Source of the DNA: a bacterium
GTDB taxonomy: Bacteria > Armatimonadota > Fimbriimonadia > Fimbriimonadales > Fimbriimonadaceae
Direction of reading: 5' to 3'
NCBI GenBank assembly: GCA_027485645.1
Contig: JAIXQR010000006.1
Location: 1 to 48,893 of the forward strand
Length of the DNA stretch: 48,893 bases
Part shown: one piece after another, positions 18,379 to 26,933 of the stretch
How positions within the stretch are numbered: position 1 is the first letter of the stretch
How the letters are laid out: the number at the start of each line of letters is the position of its first letter
Made by a program: the position numbers and the translations under genes
The notes under the pieces: generated by a model
Seen by the model: only the letters and a program-made list of their open reading frames with translations
Databases searched by the model: none
Told to the model about the DNA's origin: nothing

Positions 18379-19752
18379 TCATGATCCCAAGCGCTCAAGC
18401 CAGTCCTGAAGCCCTGCCTTTGCGGCATGCAGCTTCTGTTCGCGCCGAAGACTCTTGTCTTTCAACTCGATTTCTGGGAACAAGCCCCAGTTGATGTTCA
18501 TTGGGGCGAACTCGCGGGGAGTGTCGTCTGCAAGGTGCGCCATAAGGGACCCGTAAGCCGTCGAGCGAGGTGGTTGCTCGATGCTTTGGCCATTCAGAAG
18601 CCGAGCAACGTGCAATCCAGTCAGGATGCCCATCGCCGCGCTCTCAACGTAACCTTCCACGCCCGTTAACTGGCCAGTGATAAAGAGATTCGGGACATCG
18701 GTCATCTGCAGAATCGGGTCTAGAACCTTGGGGGCTTCGACGTAAGTGTTTCGGTGGATCACGCCGTACCGAACGAACTCGGCCTTTTCCATCCCTGGGA
18801 CCATCTGGAAAACTCGCTTTTGCTCGCCCCATTTCAGGCGGTTTTGGCAGGCAACGAGAGAGTAGAGCGTCTTCTCCTTGTTTTCAGGGCGAAGCTGCAG
18901 TGCGGCGTAAGGTCGTCGACCAGAGCGCGGATCGGTTAGCCCCATCGGCTTGAAATTGCCGAAGGCGAGGGATCGCGGGCCCTTTTCTGCGATCGCCTCG
19001 ATGGGGGTGCAGCCGCTGAAGTACTTGATCTTTTCAAGGAACGGTCCTTCGAGTTCGTCTTGCGTGGCGTCTCGCTTGCCACCGGCTTCGAAGGCTCGGA
19101 TTGGGACGCGCTCGGCTGACACCAGGGCTTCGACGAAGGCAAAGTACTCCTCCTTGTCGAACGGGCAGTTCAGGTAATCGTCGCCCTCTCCCTTGTCATA
19201 GCGGCTCTGGGCAAAGACCACGTCGCGGTTTAGCGACGCGGCGTCGACGGTCGGGCTGACGGCGTCGTAAAAGTACAGATTTGCTCGACCGGTGATTTGG
19301 GCCAGCCAAGCGGCAAGGTCTGGACTGGTGAGCGGGCCGGTGGCCAGGATAACCTTCTGCCCGGAGTTCAGGAATGCGGTGCAGGCATCCGGGGTGAACT
19401 CGGCGCGTTCAATCGTGATGAGAGGATGAGAAGACAAGGCGTGGGTAATCGCCTGACCGAAAGCCTCACGATCGACGCACAGCGCTTCGCCGCCCGGAAC
19501 GCGGTGCTGCGCTGCAATGTCCAGCACAACCGAGCCAAGCGCCCGCATTTCGTTCTTCAGTTGCCCGGCTGGCGACGTGTCAGCGTTGGACTTGAGGGAG
19601 TTGGAACAAACGAGTTCCGCAAAATAGTCCGTAGTGTGCGCCGGTGTCGGCACGTTTGGACGCATTTCGAACAAGCGCACCGGCACTCCGCGCGATGCAA
19701 GCGCCCAGGCCGCCTCTACTCCGGCGAACCCCGCGCCGACAACTACTACCAT
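18379..19752 (-). CDS. trmFO: Folate-dependent tRNA (uracil-5-)-methyltransferase TrmFO
   Basis: Methylates U54 of the tRNA T-loop using methylenetetrahydrofolate and FAD. The 457-residue protein starts with the FAD-binding motif VVVVGAGFAGVEAAWALA. It contains YFAELVCSNSLKSNADTSPA, including the conserved cysteine and SNS of TrmFO, and NFKPMGLTDPRSGRRPYAAL, then LTGVEGYVESAAMGILTG. It is divergent from the LarA-like gene across only ~30 bases. The minus-strand leader shows CACAAT 8 bases from the ATG, and no Shine-Dalgarno. Confidence 0.96.
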   Translation of the reverse strand: MVVVVGAGFAGVEAAWALASRGVPVRLFEMRPNVPTPAHTTDYFAELVCSNSLKSNADTSPAGQLKNEMRALGSVVLDIAAQHRVPGGEALCVDREAFGQAITHALSSHPLITIERAEFTPDACTAFLNSGQKVILATGPLTSPDLAAWLAQITGRANLYFYDAVSPTVDAASLNRDVVFAQSRYDKGEGDDYLNCPFDKEEYFAFVEALVSAERVPIRAFEAGGKRDATQDELEGPFLEKIKYFSGCTPIEAIAEKGPRSLAFGNFKPMGLTDPRSGRRPYAALQLRPENKEKTLYSLVACQNRLKWGEQKRVFQMVPGMEKAEFVRYGVIHRNTYVEAPKVLDPILQMTDVPNLFITGQLTGVEGYVESAAMGILTGLHVARLLNGQSIEQPPRSTAYGSLMAHLADDTPREFAPMNINWGLFPEIELKDKSLRREQKLHAAKAGLQDWLERLGS

Positions 19753-19784
19753 CTCTGTTCATTGTGTCGCGTAACATGGCAACG

Positions 19785-21080
19785 ATGAAGGTTCGGCTGG
19801 AATACGGCAGACATGGCCTAGAGGTTGAGTTGCCCGACGAGAACGTCGTTGGGGTTCTGCGACTGCGAGAAGCAGTTCAAGCAGCTGATCCCGCCGAAGC
19901 GGTCCGGGAAGCCATTCAAAGCCCCACCGGAACGAGCCCACTGGCCGAGCTTGCAAAAGGCAAGCAGGATGCCTGCATCGTTGTTTGTGATGTCACCCGA
20001 CCTGTGCCGAACCCAATCGTTCTCGGTGAGGTGCTGGATGCACTCGCTACCGCTGGATTAGATTCCCGCCGAGTCAAGGTCTTGATCGCGACCGGAACCC
20101 ATCGCCCAAACGACGAAGCGGAACTTCGAAACATGCTCGGTGACCGGGTGATGGCGGAGTGCGAGATCATCAACCACTTCTGCACGGAGACTGAAGACAT
20201 GGTGCATTTGGGCGAATCCCCTAACGGCGTGCCCATCTGGTTGAACCGGCACTACGTCCAGGCCGATCTGAAGATCACCGCCGGAATGATTGAGCCGCAC
20301 TTCATGGCGGGCTTCGCCGGGGGAAGAAAGATGGTCATGCCGGGCGTTGCCGCCCTAGAAACGATTCAGGCCTGGCACTCTCCGCAGTTTCTCGAGGATC
20401 CGCTGGCAACGAACGGCGTGATCGAAGGAAACCCGGTTCACCTTGAGGCCACCTGGATTGCGAACCAGTGCCGACCAGATTTCATTGTGGATGTCGCGCT
20501 GGACAACGAAAAGAAGATCGCAAAGGTGTTCGCGGGGGATATGGAGAAAGCCTGGGAAACCGGCGTTCGGTACGTCCAGAGCCTCACCCAAGCCGAAATT
20601 GAGGGGCCTATCGATATCTGCGTGACCACTTGCGGCGGGCATCCGCTGGATTTGACCTATTACCAAACCGTGAAGGGCATGGTCGGTCCGTTGCCGATCG
20701 TGCGGCCGGGGGGCGCAATCATCGTCGCGTCGGAGTGCTCCGAAGGCATTGGGAACCACCATTTTAGGGATGCTTTGTTCCGGGTTGGGGATATCCAGAC
20801 TTGGCTCGAACGGGCGATCAGCGGGGAATGGGAAAGAGTCGCTGACCAGTGGCAGATCGAGGAACTCGCCAAAGCGGTTCGAAACCACCGCGTGTACGTC
20901 GTGGCATCGGGAATTCCGCCGGACGTCTTAGCCCAACTTCACGTTCGCCCGGCGGCGACGGTGGAAGCGGCGGTAGCGGAATGTATGCGAGACTTTGGAC
21001 CGGAGAGCCGAATCTGCGTGATTCCGAAAGGACCGTACGTCTTACCGGTCCTGAAGTCCGTCTCTTCCTCTGATTCATAA
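19785..21080 (+). CDS. LarA-like nickel-pincer racemase/epimerase (DUF2088)
   Basis: A 431-residue member of the lactate racemase LarA superfamily. The residues that hold the nickel-pincer nucleotide are all present: His in IATGTHRPN (LarA His108), His and Lys in HFMAGFAGGRK (His174 and Lys184), and His in ETIQAWHSP (His200). The substrate could be lactate or another 2-hydroxy acid, as LarA homologues are diverse. The cofactor genes larB, larC and larE are not in this window. I take ATG 19785 (MKVRLEYG); ATG 19776 is also possible. The stop codon TAA shares a base with the next ATG, so this is the first gene of a coupled chain. The genes that follow it do not explain its role. Confidence 0.82.
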   Translation: MKVRLEYGRHGLEVELPDENVVGVLRLREAVQAADPAEAVREAIQSPTGTSPLAELAKGKQDACIVVCDVTRPVPNPIVLGEVLDALATAGLDSRRVKVLIATGTHRPNDEAELRNMLGDRVMAECEIINHFCTETEDMVHLGESPNGVPIWLNRHYVQADLKITAGMIEPHFMAGFAGGRKMVMPGVAALETIQAWHSPQFLEDPLATNGVIEGNPVHLEATWIANQCRPDFIVDVALDNEKKIAKVFAGDMEKAWETGVRYVQSLTQAEIEGPIDICVTTCGGHPLDLTYYQTVKGMVGPLPIVRPGGAIIVASECSEGIGNHHFRDALFRVGDIQTWLERAISGEWERVADQWQIEELAKAVRNHRVYVVASGIPPDVLAQLHVRPAATVEAAVAECMRDFGPESRICVIPKGPYVLPVLKSVSSSDS

Positions 21081-21565
21081 TGACCGCAATGCTGGAGCGC
21101 CCGAGTTGGGACGCCTATTTCATGCAGATCGCCCACCTCGTGGCTACGCGGGCCACGTGTCCACGGCGATCGGTAGGCGCGCTGATCGTCAAAGATCGAC
21201 ATATTTTGGCGACTGGCTATAACGGTGCGCCATCGGGCTTGCCTCACTGCCCAGAAGACGGCGGGATCAACGACTGGCCGAAGGGTTGCCTTCGCGCGGG
21301 ACACTGTATTCGCTCGCTCCATGCCGAACAAAATGCCCTGCTGCAAGCGGCTAAGTTTGGAATCTCCTGTGACGGTGCGACAATGTACGTGACCTGCCAG
21401 CCTTGCAACGCTTGCGCGAAGATGGTCATCAACGGCGGCATCAGCCGAGTGATTTATGAAGGCGACTATCCAGATGAGTTCAGCAAGGAGCTTTTTCGCG
21501 AGTCGAACATGGAAGTTTTGCGATTTAGGGATGGCGAACTGGAACCGGTGGATTTGAATGTTTGA
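21080..21565 (+). CDS. dCMP/cytidine deaminase family protein
   Basis: A 161-residue zinc-dependent deaminase. The catalytic motif is SLHAEQNALLQAA (zinc His and general-acid Glu) with CQPCNACAKM providing the two zinc cysteines. The architecture (ATCPRRSVGALIV, GYNGAPSGLPHC, long insert before HAE) matches deoxycytidylate deaminase, which makes dUMP for thymidylate synthesis, or the related ComE-type proteins. It starts in a TAATG overlap with the LarA-like stop and overlaps the next gene by 8 bases. Confidence 0.92.
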   Translation: MTAMLERPSWDAYFMQIAHLVATRATCPRRSVGALIVKDRHILATGYNGAPSGLPHCPEDGGINDWPKGCLRAGHCIRSLHAEQNALLQAAKFGISCDGATMYVTCQPCNACAKMVINGGISRVIYEGDYPDEFSKELFRESNMEVLRFRDGELEPVDLNV

Positions 21566-22595
21566 ATTTGCCGACCTGATGGCGCAGGCGAAAAGCGGCA
21601 TTCTCCAGGGTTATCGCGCGCCGTTGCTCACCGGATTCGTTGCGCTTATGGTCAGTTGGTTTGCGACGCCGTGGATGCGGACCCTTGCCTTCAAGTACGG
21701 GGCGGTCGATGATCCTAAGCAGGACGATCGCCGAATTCACAAGGAGCCGCTCGCGCGGTGGGGTGGAATTGCCATATATCTCGGCATCCTGTTCTCACTG
21801 CTCATCGTGCTTCCGTTCGCGTTTCCGACAACGGAGCCTTTTCCTCGGTATCTCATCGGGATTCTGCTGGTCGGAGGAGGGCTTGTTGCCTTTGGGGCGA
21901 TGGATGACCTCAAGCAGTTCTCGGCCCGGAAGCAGCTGATTGCCCTGCTCGGGGCGGGCTTGGTAGTTCAGCTCTTCACGGGAAGCATCGGTCGAGTCCA
22001 GATTGGCTCGCTGGTGATTCCGCTCTCGTCGCCACCGAGCTACCTGATTCTCGGCTGGGCGGCTTTCCCGATTACCGCCATTTACATCTTCATCGTGACC
22101 AAAACGATGGACACGATTGACGGAGTCGACGGTCTCGCTTCGGGAATCGCCACGATCACGGCGGCAACATTAACGGTTGTCGCAGCTTATGGCGAGCAGC
22201 CTCGGGTTGCAATCATCGCCGCCAGCATTGCTGGCGCTTCGCTCGGTTTTTTGCGGCACAACTACAATCCGGCAAAGATCATCATGGGTACCGGCGGTGC
22301 GTACATTCTCGGTTTCACCCTGGCGTGCCTTAGTATCGTCGGTGCGTTAAAGACGGCGGCGGCGGTTTCGATTCTGATTCCCGTGCTCGCCTTTGGTGTG
22401 CCGATCTTTGATGCATTCTTTGTCATCTTCCGTCGATGGCGAAACGGAGTTCCGATCACTACCGCAGACAAGCGGCATGTCCACCACACCTTGCTCGGGC
22501 ACGGACTTTCGCAGCGACAGACGGTCTGGGTGCTCTACACGGTGACCGCGCTGCTATGCGCCGCACTGCTGATTATCGTGAAGTTTTATGCCTAA
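21558..22595 (+). CDS. WecA/TagO-type undecaprenyl-phosphate glycosyl-1-phosphate transferase
   Basis: A polytopic membrane enzyme of the MraY/WecA superfamily (345 residues, about 10 membrane segments) that loads a sugar-1-phosphate onto undecaprenyl phosphate. Visible motifs: DDPKQDDRRIHKEPLARWGG after the first helix, DDLKQFSARKQL (the DD and Lys of the active site), MDTIDGVDGLASG, FLRHNYNPAKIIMGTGGAY, and the WecA-type His motif DKRHVHHTLLGHGLS. One oddity is that the usual MGDxGS reads MGTGGA, so an acidic residue is replaced by Thr. Overlaps of 8 bases on both sides couple it to the deaminase and to wecB, which supplies ManNAc-type substrates. Confidence 0.9.
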   Translation: MFEFADLMAQAKSGILQGYRAPLLTGFVALMVSWFATPWMRTLAFKYGAVDDPKQDDRRIHKEPLARWGGIAIYLGILFSLLIVLPFAFPTTEPFPRYLIGILLVGGGLVAFGAMDDLKQFSARKQLIALLGAGLVVQLFTGSIGRVQIGSLVIPLSSPPSYLILGWAAFPITAIYIFIVTKTMDTIDGVDGLASGIATITAATLTVVAAYGEQPRVAIIAASIAGASLGFLRHNYNPAKIIMGTGGAYILGFTLACLSIVGALKTAAAVSILIPVLAFGVPIFDAFFVIFRRWRNGVPITTADKRHVHHTLLGHGLSQRQTVWVLYTVTALLCAALLIIVKFYA

Positions 22596-23718
22596 GCCGA
22601 AGGTCGTTCTCGTTGTTGGTACTCGCCCAGAAGCGATCAAGGTGGCGCCGGTGGTCCTTGCCTTGCGAAAGCGCGAGGAGATCGAGACGATTCTTGTTTC
22701 CACTGGGCAGCACCGAGAAATTTTGCACAGCGCGCTCGCGGCTTTCGGAGTGTCGCCAGATCACGATCTGGACATCATGCAGCATGGCCAGACGCTTTCC
22801 CAAGTGACTTGCCGTGCATTGGCAGGTTTAGATTCTCTGATGGCCGAGCTGGAGCCAGCTATGATCGTTGCGCAGGGTGACACGACCACGACCTTTGTGG
22901 CTGCGCTCAACGCCTTCTACCGCCGCATTCCTTTCGCGCACGTCGAGGCCGGGCTTCGGACAGAGTCGGTGCAGAATCCGTTTCCAGAGGAGTTCAATCG
23001 ACGCGCGGCGGGGCTGATTGCGGACTTGCATTTCCCACCCACCGATTGGTCGGCCGACAATCTGCGAAAAGAAGGGAAGGACCCGGAGACGATTTTTGTC
23101 TGCGGAAATACCGGCATTGATGCGGTGCAACAGACGGCCGCGCAGACCCAGGCGGAATGGTTCCCCGAGCACGCCGGACGCGTCGTGCTGCTTACCACTC
23201 ACCGGCGCGAGAACTGGGGAGAGCCTCAGGCCCAAATTGCGCGGGCCGCGCTCAAGCTTGTTAACGAGTTCGAGGACGTTTTACTCGTGGTCGCGCTGCA
23301 TCCAAACCCGGTTGTGCGCGAGACGCTCGTCCCCATTCTTGGCAACCACCCGAGAATCCGTTGCATCGAGCCGCCGGACTATGCACCTTTTGTTAAGCTC
23401 ATGCAGCGAAGCCACCTGATCTTGTCCGACAGCGGTGGAGTGCAAGAAGAGGCGCCAGCGTTTGGCATTCCCGTACTGGTGCTTCGTGACACCACGGAAC
23501 GGCCTGAGGGTGTAACGGCCGGAACGGCGAAGCTCGTCGGCACCGATGAGGCGGCCATATATGCGTCAGGCAAAGCGCTTCTACAGGATGAATCGGCTTA
23601 CAAAGCGATGGCTAATGCGGTGAGCCCTTACGGAGACGGTCGCGCCAGCGAGCGAATTCGGTACATCATCTTGCGGCGACTCGGAATTGAGTCGCCACCG
23701 GAGACGATGTGGATTTAA
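22588..23718 (+). CDS. wecB: UDP-N-acetylglucosamine 2-epimerase (non-hydrolysing)
   Basis: Interconverts UDP-GlcNAc and UDP-ManNAc for envelope polysaccharide. The 376-residue protein has the GT-B fold signatures VVLVVGTRPEAIKVAPV, VSTGQHREIL, VAQGDTTTTFVAALNAFY, PFAHVEAGLRT, FPEEFNRR, THRRENWG and DSGGVQEEAPAFGIPVLVLR, covering the catalytic Asp/Glu/His set of the family. It starts 8 bases inside the WecA-like gene and ends 10 bases inside uppP. Confidence 0.96.
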   Translation: MPKPKVVLVVGTRPEAIKVAPVVLALRKREEIETILVSTGQHREILHSALAAFGVSPDHDLDIMQHGQTLSQVTCRALAGLDSLMAELEPAMIVAQGDTTTTFVAALNAFYRRIPFAHVEAGLRTESVQNPFPEEFNRRAAGLIADLHFPPTDWSADNLRKEGKDPETIFVCGNTGIDAVQQTAAQTQAEWFPEHAGRVVLLTTHRRENWGEPQAQIARAALKLVNEFEDVLLVVALHPNPVVRETLVPILGNHPRIRCIEPPDYAPFVKLMQRSHLILSDSGGVQEEAPAFGIPVLVLRDTTERPEGVTAGTAKLVGTDEAAIYASGKALLQDESAYKAMANAVSPYGDGRASERIRYIILRRLGIESPPETMWI

Positions 23719-24584
23719 TCGAAGCGATTTTGTACGGGATTGTTCAAGGACTGACGGAATGGCTTCCAATTTCCAGTACGGCGCATTTGCGAATTCTGCC
23801 CGCGCTCTTGGGAAAGCCTGACCCAGGTGCTGGCTTTACCGCGGTTATTCAGCTCGGCACCGTTTTAGCGGTCCTGATCTTCTTCCGAACTGATATCGCC
23901 CAAGCGCTCTCCGCGTTCTTCAAGAGCTTGCGCGGAGAAGGTCGGGACACACCGGAAGCGAAGCTGGCTTGGGGAGCGTTTTATGGCACGTTGCCCATCC
24001 TTATCATCGGATTCGCGCTGAAAGACCTGATCAAGAGCAACCAGGCTCGATCCCTGTACGTGATCGCTGGAACGCTGATTTTCATGGGTGTCGTAATGCT
24101 GATCGCGGAGAAGGTCGGCAAACAGAATCGAGACAAGGGAGACCTTGAGGTCAAGGATGGCATCATCGTGGGCTGCTGGCAGGCGCTTGCTTTGTTGCCA
24201 GGAATGTCTCGAAGCGGAAGCACGATCTCCGGCGCGCTGTTCCAAGGTCTCGACCGAACGACGGCTGCCCGTTTCTCGTTCTTGCTGAGTATTCCGAGCA
24301 TTACGGCGGCCGGCGTGTACGAGCTTTACTCCGAGCGAAAGGAGATCCTGGGACCGCTGCTGATGCCCGCATTGGTCGCAACCGCGGTTTCGTTCGTGGT
24401 CGGCTACGCCAGCATCGCATTGCTGCTGAAGGTCATTCAGAAACAGGGAATCGGAATTTTTGTTGGGTACCGAATCTTGCTCGGAATCGTGTTGTTGGTC
24501 CTGCTGAGTCAGGGCAAGCTGGTTGCAACCCAGCCGGAAGCCGAATCCGGCCAAAAAGTGGTGGCTGCGCGTGTTTCGCCGTAA
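23709..24584 (+). CDS. uppP: Undecaprenyl-diphosphatase
   Basis: Recycles undecaprenyl diphosphate to the monophosphate carrier used in peptidoglycan and polysaccharide export. The 291-residue polytopic membrane protein shows the family motifs GIVQGLTEWLPISSTAHLRI near the N-terminus (acidic residue and PISS) and PGMSRSGSTISGAL around residue 160. GTG start at 23709, inside the wecB 3' end. Its own 3' end contains the GTG of pth. The genomic setting beside wecB and the WecA-like transferase is consistent with a shared lipid-carrier role. Confidence 0.95.
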   Translation: MDLIEAILYGIVQGLTEWLPISSTAHLRILPALLGKPDPGAGFTAVIQLGTVLAVLIFFRTDIAQALSAFFKSLRGEGRDTPEAKLAWGAFYGTLPILIIGFALKDLIKSNQARSLYVIAGTLIFMGVVMLIAEKVGKQNRDKGDLEVKDGIIVGCWQALALLPGMSRSGSTISGALFQGLDRTTAARFSFLLSIPSITAAGVYELYSERKEILGPLLMPALVATAVSFVVGYASIALLLKVIQKQGIGIFVGYRILLGIVLLVLLSQGKLVATQPEAESGQKVVAARVSP

Positions 24585-25170
24585 AGTAGTCCCCGTTGGG
24601 CCGCCAACGTGGCTCATCGTTGGGCTAGGAAACCCTGGCCCGGAGTACCGTGGCACTCGGCACAATGTCGGGTTCGAAGTCATTGATCACCTGGCCGATG
24701 AACACCGGATCAAGCTCGATCAGAGCAAGCACAAGTCCCGTTTCGGCATCGGCGTGATTGAGGATACGACGGTGGTTTTGGTCAAGCCGTTGACGTTTAT
24801 GAACCTCAGCGGTCAGGCCGTCGCACCGCTCGCAAAGCAGTTCGACATCAAGCCAGCGCAAATTCTTGTGATCGCCGATGATCTCGACCTGCCGGTTGGA
24901 AAGAACCGGCTCCGGCCTAAGGGAAGCGCCGGCGGGCATAACGGACACAAGAGCCTTATCCAGCATTTGGGGACTGAGGAGTATCCGCGCCTGAAGATCG
25001 GCATCGGAAACGTGGGCAAGACGCAGACGATCGACCACGTGCTCGGGACGTTTCCACCGGATGAGCGAGACATCATCAACAGCGCGATTGATCATGCTGT
25101 TACCAGCATCAAAGTCGTACTGGATCGCGGTCTAGAAGCCGGGATCAGTTGGGCTAACGAATCGAAATAG
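24571..25170 (+). CDS. pth: Peptidyl-tRNA hydrolase
   Basis: Releases tRNA from prematurely dropped peptidyl-tRNA. Conserved elements: WLIVGLGNPGPEYRGTRHNV with the catalytic His of RHN, KPLTFMNLSG, IADDLDLPVGKNRLRPKGSAGGHNG, and LKIGIGN. I choose GTG at 24571 (199 residues, MFRRKVVPVG), overlapping uppP by 14 bases; the longer frame lies wholly inside uppP. It overlaps the convergent lamin-tail-like gene by 17 bases at its end. Confidence 0.96.
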   Translation: MFRRKVVPVGPPTWLIVGLGNPGPEYRGTRHNVGFEVIDHLADEHRIKLDQSKHKSRFGIGVIEDTTVVLVKPLTFMNLSGQAVAPLAKQFDIKPAQILVIADDLDLPVGKNRLRPKGSAGGHNGHKSLIQHLGTEEYPRLKIGIGNVGKTQTIDHVLGTFPPDERDIINSAIDHAVTSIKVVLDRGLEAGISWANESK

Positions 25171-25525
25171 GGGTCGGCCGCTCGACGTAGGAGTGCTGAA
25201 TCGAGAGCACGTGGATCGGACCGCAGCCTTCACCCCACACTGATTGATCGCGGTTCATGAAGGCGTGATAAACCAGTGCGCCTTCCTTAGTTCGTCCCCA
25301 TCTGGGCTCGCCAAAACCGGTGCGAAGAAGTACGTACATTCCGGGAGGAACTCCGATGTCGTCATGGAAAACGTGACCATTGGCTAGGCCGGCGATCGAA
25401 TCGATCGATAGGTCCGAAACGATGGCATGGCCCCGGATGTTGATTCGCATCGAACCCTGATTCTGAAGAAGAATGAATTCAGAATTGGGTGTTTGATTAC
25501 GTTGAATCCCGATTATCCGTATCAC
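25154..25525 (-). CDS. Small lamin-tail-domain-like protein
   Basis: A 123-residue protein whose strand order resembles a lamin-tail (LTD) Ig-fold domain: NSEFILLQNQGSMRINIRGH, then DDIGVPPGMYVLLRTG, a WGRTKEG-type loop, and a terminal FMNRDQSVWGEGCGPIHVLS. There is no signal peptide, which is unusual for an LTD protein. The GTG start at 25525 is preceded by a G-rich stretch (GGGGGG). It converges on pth with a 17-base overlap. The family call is from pattern only. Confidence 0.55.
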   Translation of the reverse strand: MIRIIGIQRNQTPNSEFILLQNQGSMRINIRGHAIVSDLSIDSIAGLANGHVFHDDIGVPPGMYVLLRTGFGEPRWGRTKEGALVYHAFMNRDQSVWGEGCGPIHVLSIQHSYVERPTPISIR

Positions 25526-25589
25526 TGGCCGCCCCCCGCGAACGCTCTTTCAGTGTATGACGGCTGAGGCCGCTTGTAAGCATCTAGCG

Positions 25590-26042
25590 CTACGAGTTTT
25601 GAGATTTTTTAGCGATGATTTCCGCAAGGGATCGATTTAGGGTTCGAAGCGTTCGTAACGCGTTCTCCCAGTCTTCGGCGGGAATTCGCTCCACGGCTTC
25701 TCGCTCGGCGGCTTTGATGCTCTGAAAGGTCGTCCGGATGACCGCCCGGCCCTGCGCGGTGAGGCTGACGCGCTTCAGGCGAGCGTCGGCGGGGTCGGGA
25801 CTTCGCTCAATCAGGCCGGCCTGAATGGTCTTCTGGATGGCCTCGCTCATGGTGGCGGGAGCGACTCCTAGGCGTCTCGCAAGCTCGGCTTGCGAGGCGT
25901 CTCCGGCTCCTGCGACGGCCGAAATCAGGTCGAAGGTCGCGCGGGAGATACCGAGTTCCTTAAGGATGGGGTTGGCCACCTCGGCCAAAAGCTCCGTCAA
26001 TAGGCCCGCTTGCCCCGAAAGCGTATCGCCGACACCATCCAT
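25590..26042 (-). CDS. MarR-family transcriptional regulator
   Basis: A 150-residue winged-helix regulator. The central DNA-binding region reads SQAELARRLGVAPATMSEAI, then QAGLIERSPDPADARLKRVS, which is the recognition helix and the MarR wing with its DxRxxxVxLT element; helices at both ends form the dimer. The ligand is unknown. It is divergent from the membrane-anchored/caspase-like pair with only ~20 bases between the starts and a shared -10 region, so it very likely controls both directions. Confidence 0.92.
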   Translation of the reverse strand: MDGVGDTLSGQAGLLTELLAEVANPILKELGISRATFDLISAVAGAGDASQAELARRLGVAPATMSEAIQKTIQAGLIERSPDPADARLKRVSLTAQGRAVIRTTFQSIKAAEREAVERIPAEDWENALRTLRTLNRSLAEIIAKKSQNS

Positions 26043-26047
26043 GCGTT

Positions 26048-26054
26048 TATTATG
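26048..26054. promoter_or_regulatory. Shared -10 of a bidirectional promoter
   Basis: The AT-rich TATTATG reads TATTAT on the plus strand (10 bases before ATG 26064) and CATAAT on the minus strand (6 bases before the marR-type ATG). One hexamer region can thus serve both divergent genes, with very short or absent leaders. This also argues for ATG 26064 rather than 26052, which would overlap the -10. Confidence 0.5.
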
Positions 26055-26063
26055 CGGTTCGGG

Positions 26064-26933
26064 ATGAATAGTAATAACCGCTGGTTTCTGATTGCGATCG
26101 TTGGGTTGGTCGGTGCAGGTGCCGGCTACGCGTTCTTCCTCCGGCCGAACGCGGGTAAGTCGGTTTCATCCGAGATTGGCGCCAAGACCGCACCGGTAAA
26201 TGTGGCCCCGGGGACGAAAATCCCACTGACTCTGATGCAAGAGCTGGAATCGGGCGGAACGCCGACGGGCACCAAAGTCTCGTTCATGGTAAACCAGGAC
26301 GTTCAGGCAGACCGCACGGTCGCGATTCCGAAGGGGTCCGTAGTGATCGGCGAAGTCAGCTGGAGCCGCCGGGAGGGCTCGCTGGATGGCCTGATGCAGC
26401 GACCAGCGCGGCTAAATCTGAGGTTCAAGGAAGCAATCTTGGCCGACGGGAAGACCGTGCCCATTGGTCGCAGCCCAGATTCGGACGAGTTTGAGTTCAA
26501 TCGCGATAACACGACACCGGATCGGGAACCTGAGGCCGCCGCCGAGAATCCCGCTGTGGAAGAGGCGCTGACAAAGCTCCGAACCAAGCTGTTGGAATCC
26601 GATCCGGACTTGCGGGAAGAAGACTTAAGCCCCCTATTAGAAGGGCTGGCCGGCAACCTGAAGCTGCAATCAACCGAGCGCATCTTGAAGCAAAACGAGT
26701 TGAGTGAGGTGAACCAACTGCTCAAGCAGCTGAAGGGAACGGGAGGAGTGGCAAGCCTTGCGACCGGGCAAGCGGAGCTTGCGATTGCCGCCGTTCAGGA
26801 ACTCGCTCAAGTGGCAAACGGCGTCGGGCGGCGGATGGACCGAATGCTGAGAGGTCGGAACATTAAGGCTTACATGGGCACCGAAATTGAACTTGTAGTC
26901 CGCGATGCCGCGAGCCTCAACAAGAAGAAGTGA
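26064..26933 (+). CDS. Membrane-anchored protein with TrbI/VirB10-like beta domain
   Basis: A 289-residue protein with an N-terminal membrane anchor (FLIAIVGLVGAGAGYAFFL, residues ~7-25). The following region (PGTKIPLTLMQELESGG, then TVAIPKGSVVIGEVSW, then LRFKEAILADGKTVPI) follows the pattern of the C-terminal VirB10/TrbI fold (G-T-x-I-P ... IPKG-S-x-x-G ... L.DG..VP), also found in stand-alone exported proteins. The rest is charged and probably helical. The stop overlaps the GTG of the next gene (GTGA), so the two are coupled. Role unknown. Confidence 0.6.
   Translation: MNSNNRWFLIAIVGLVGAGAGYAFFLRPNAGKSVSSEIGAKTAPVNVAPGTKIPLTLMQELESGGTPTGTKVSFMVNQDVQADRTVAIPKGSVVIGEVSWSRREGSLDGLMQRPARLNLRFKEAILADGKTVPIGRSPDSDEFEFNRDNTTPDREPEAAAENPAVEEALTKLRTKLLESDPDLREEDLSPLLEGLAGNLKLQSTERILKQNELSEVNQLLKQLKGTGGVASLATGQAELAIAAVQELAQVANGVGRRMDRMLRGRNIKAYMGTEIELVVRDAASLNKKK

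Noticed and set aside
18363-18381. Hairpin TGAGGC/GCCTCA at the trmFO stop codon as a terminator
   Set aside because: The stem is only 6 bp and no T-tract follows on the minus strand.
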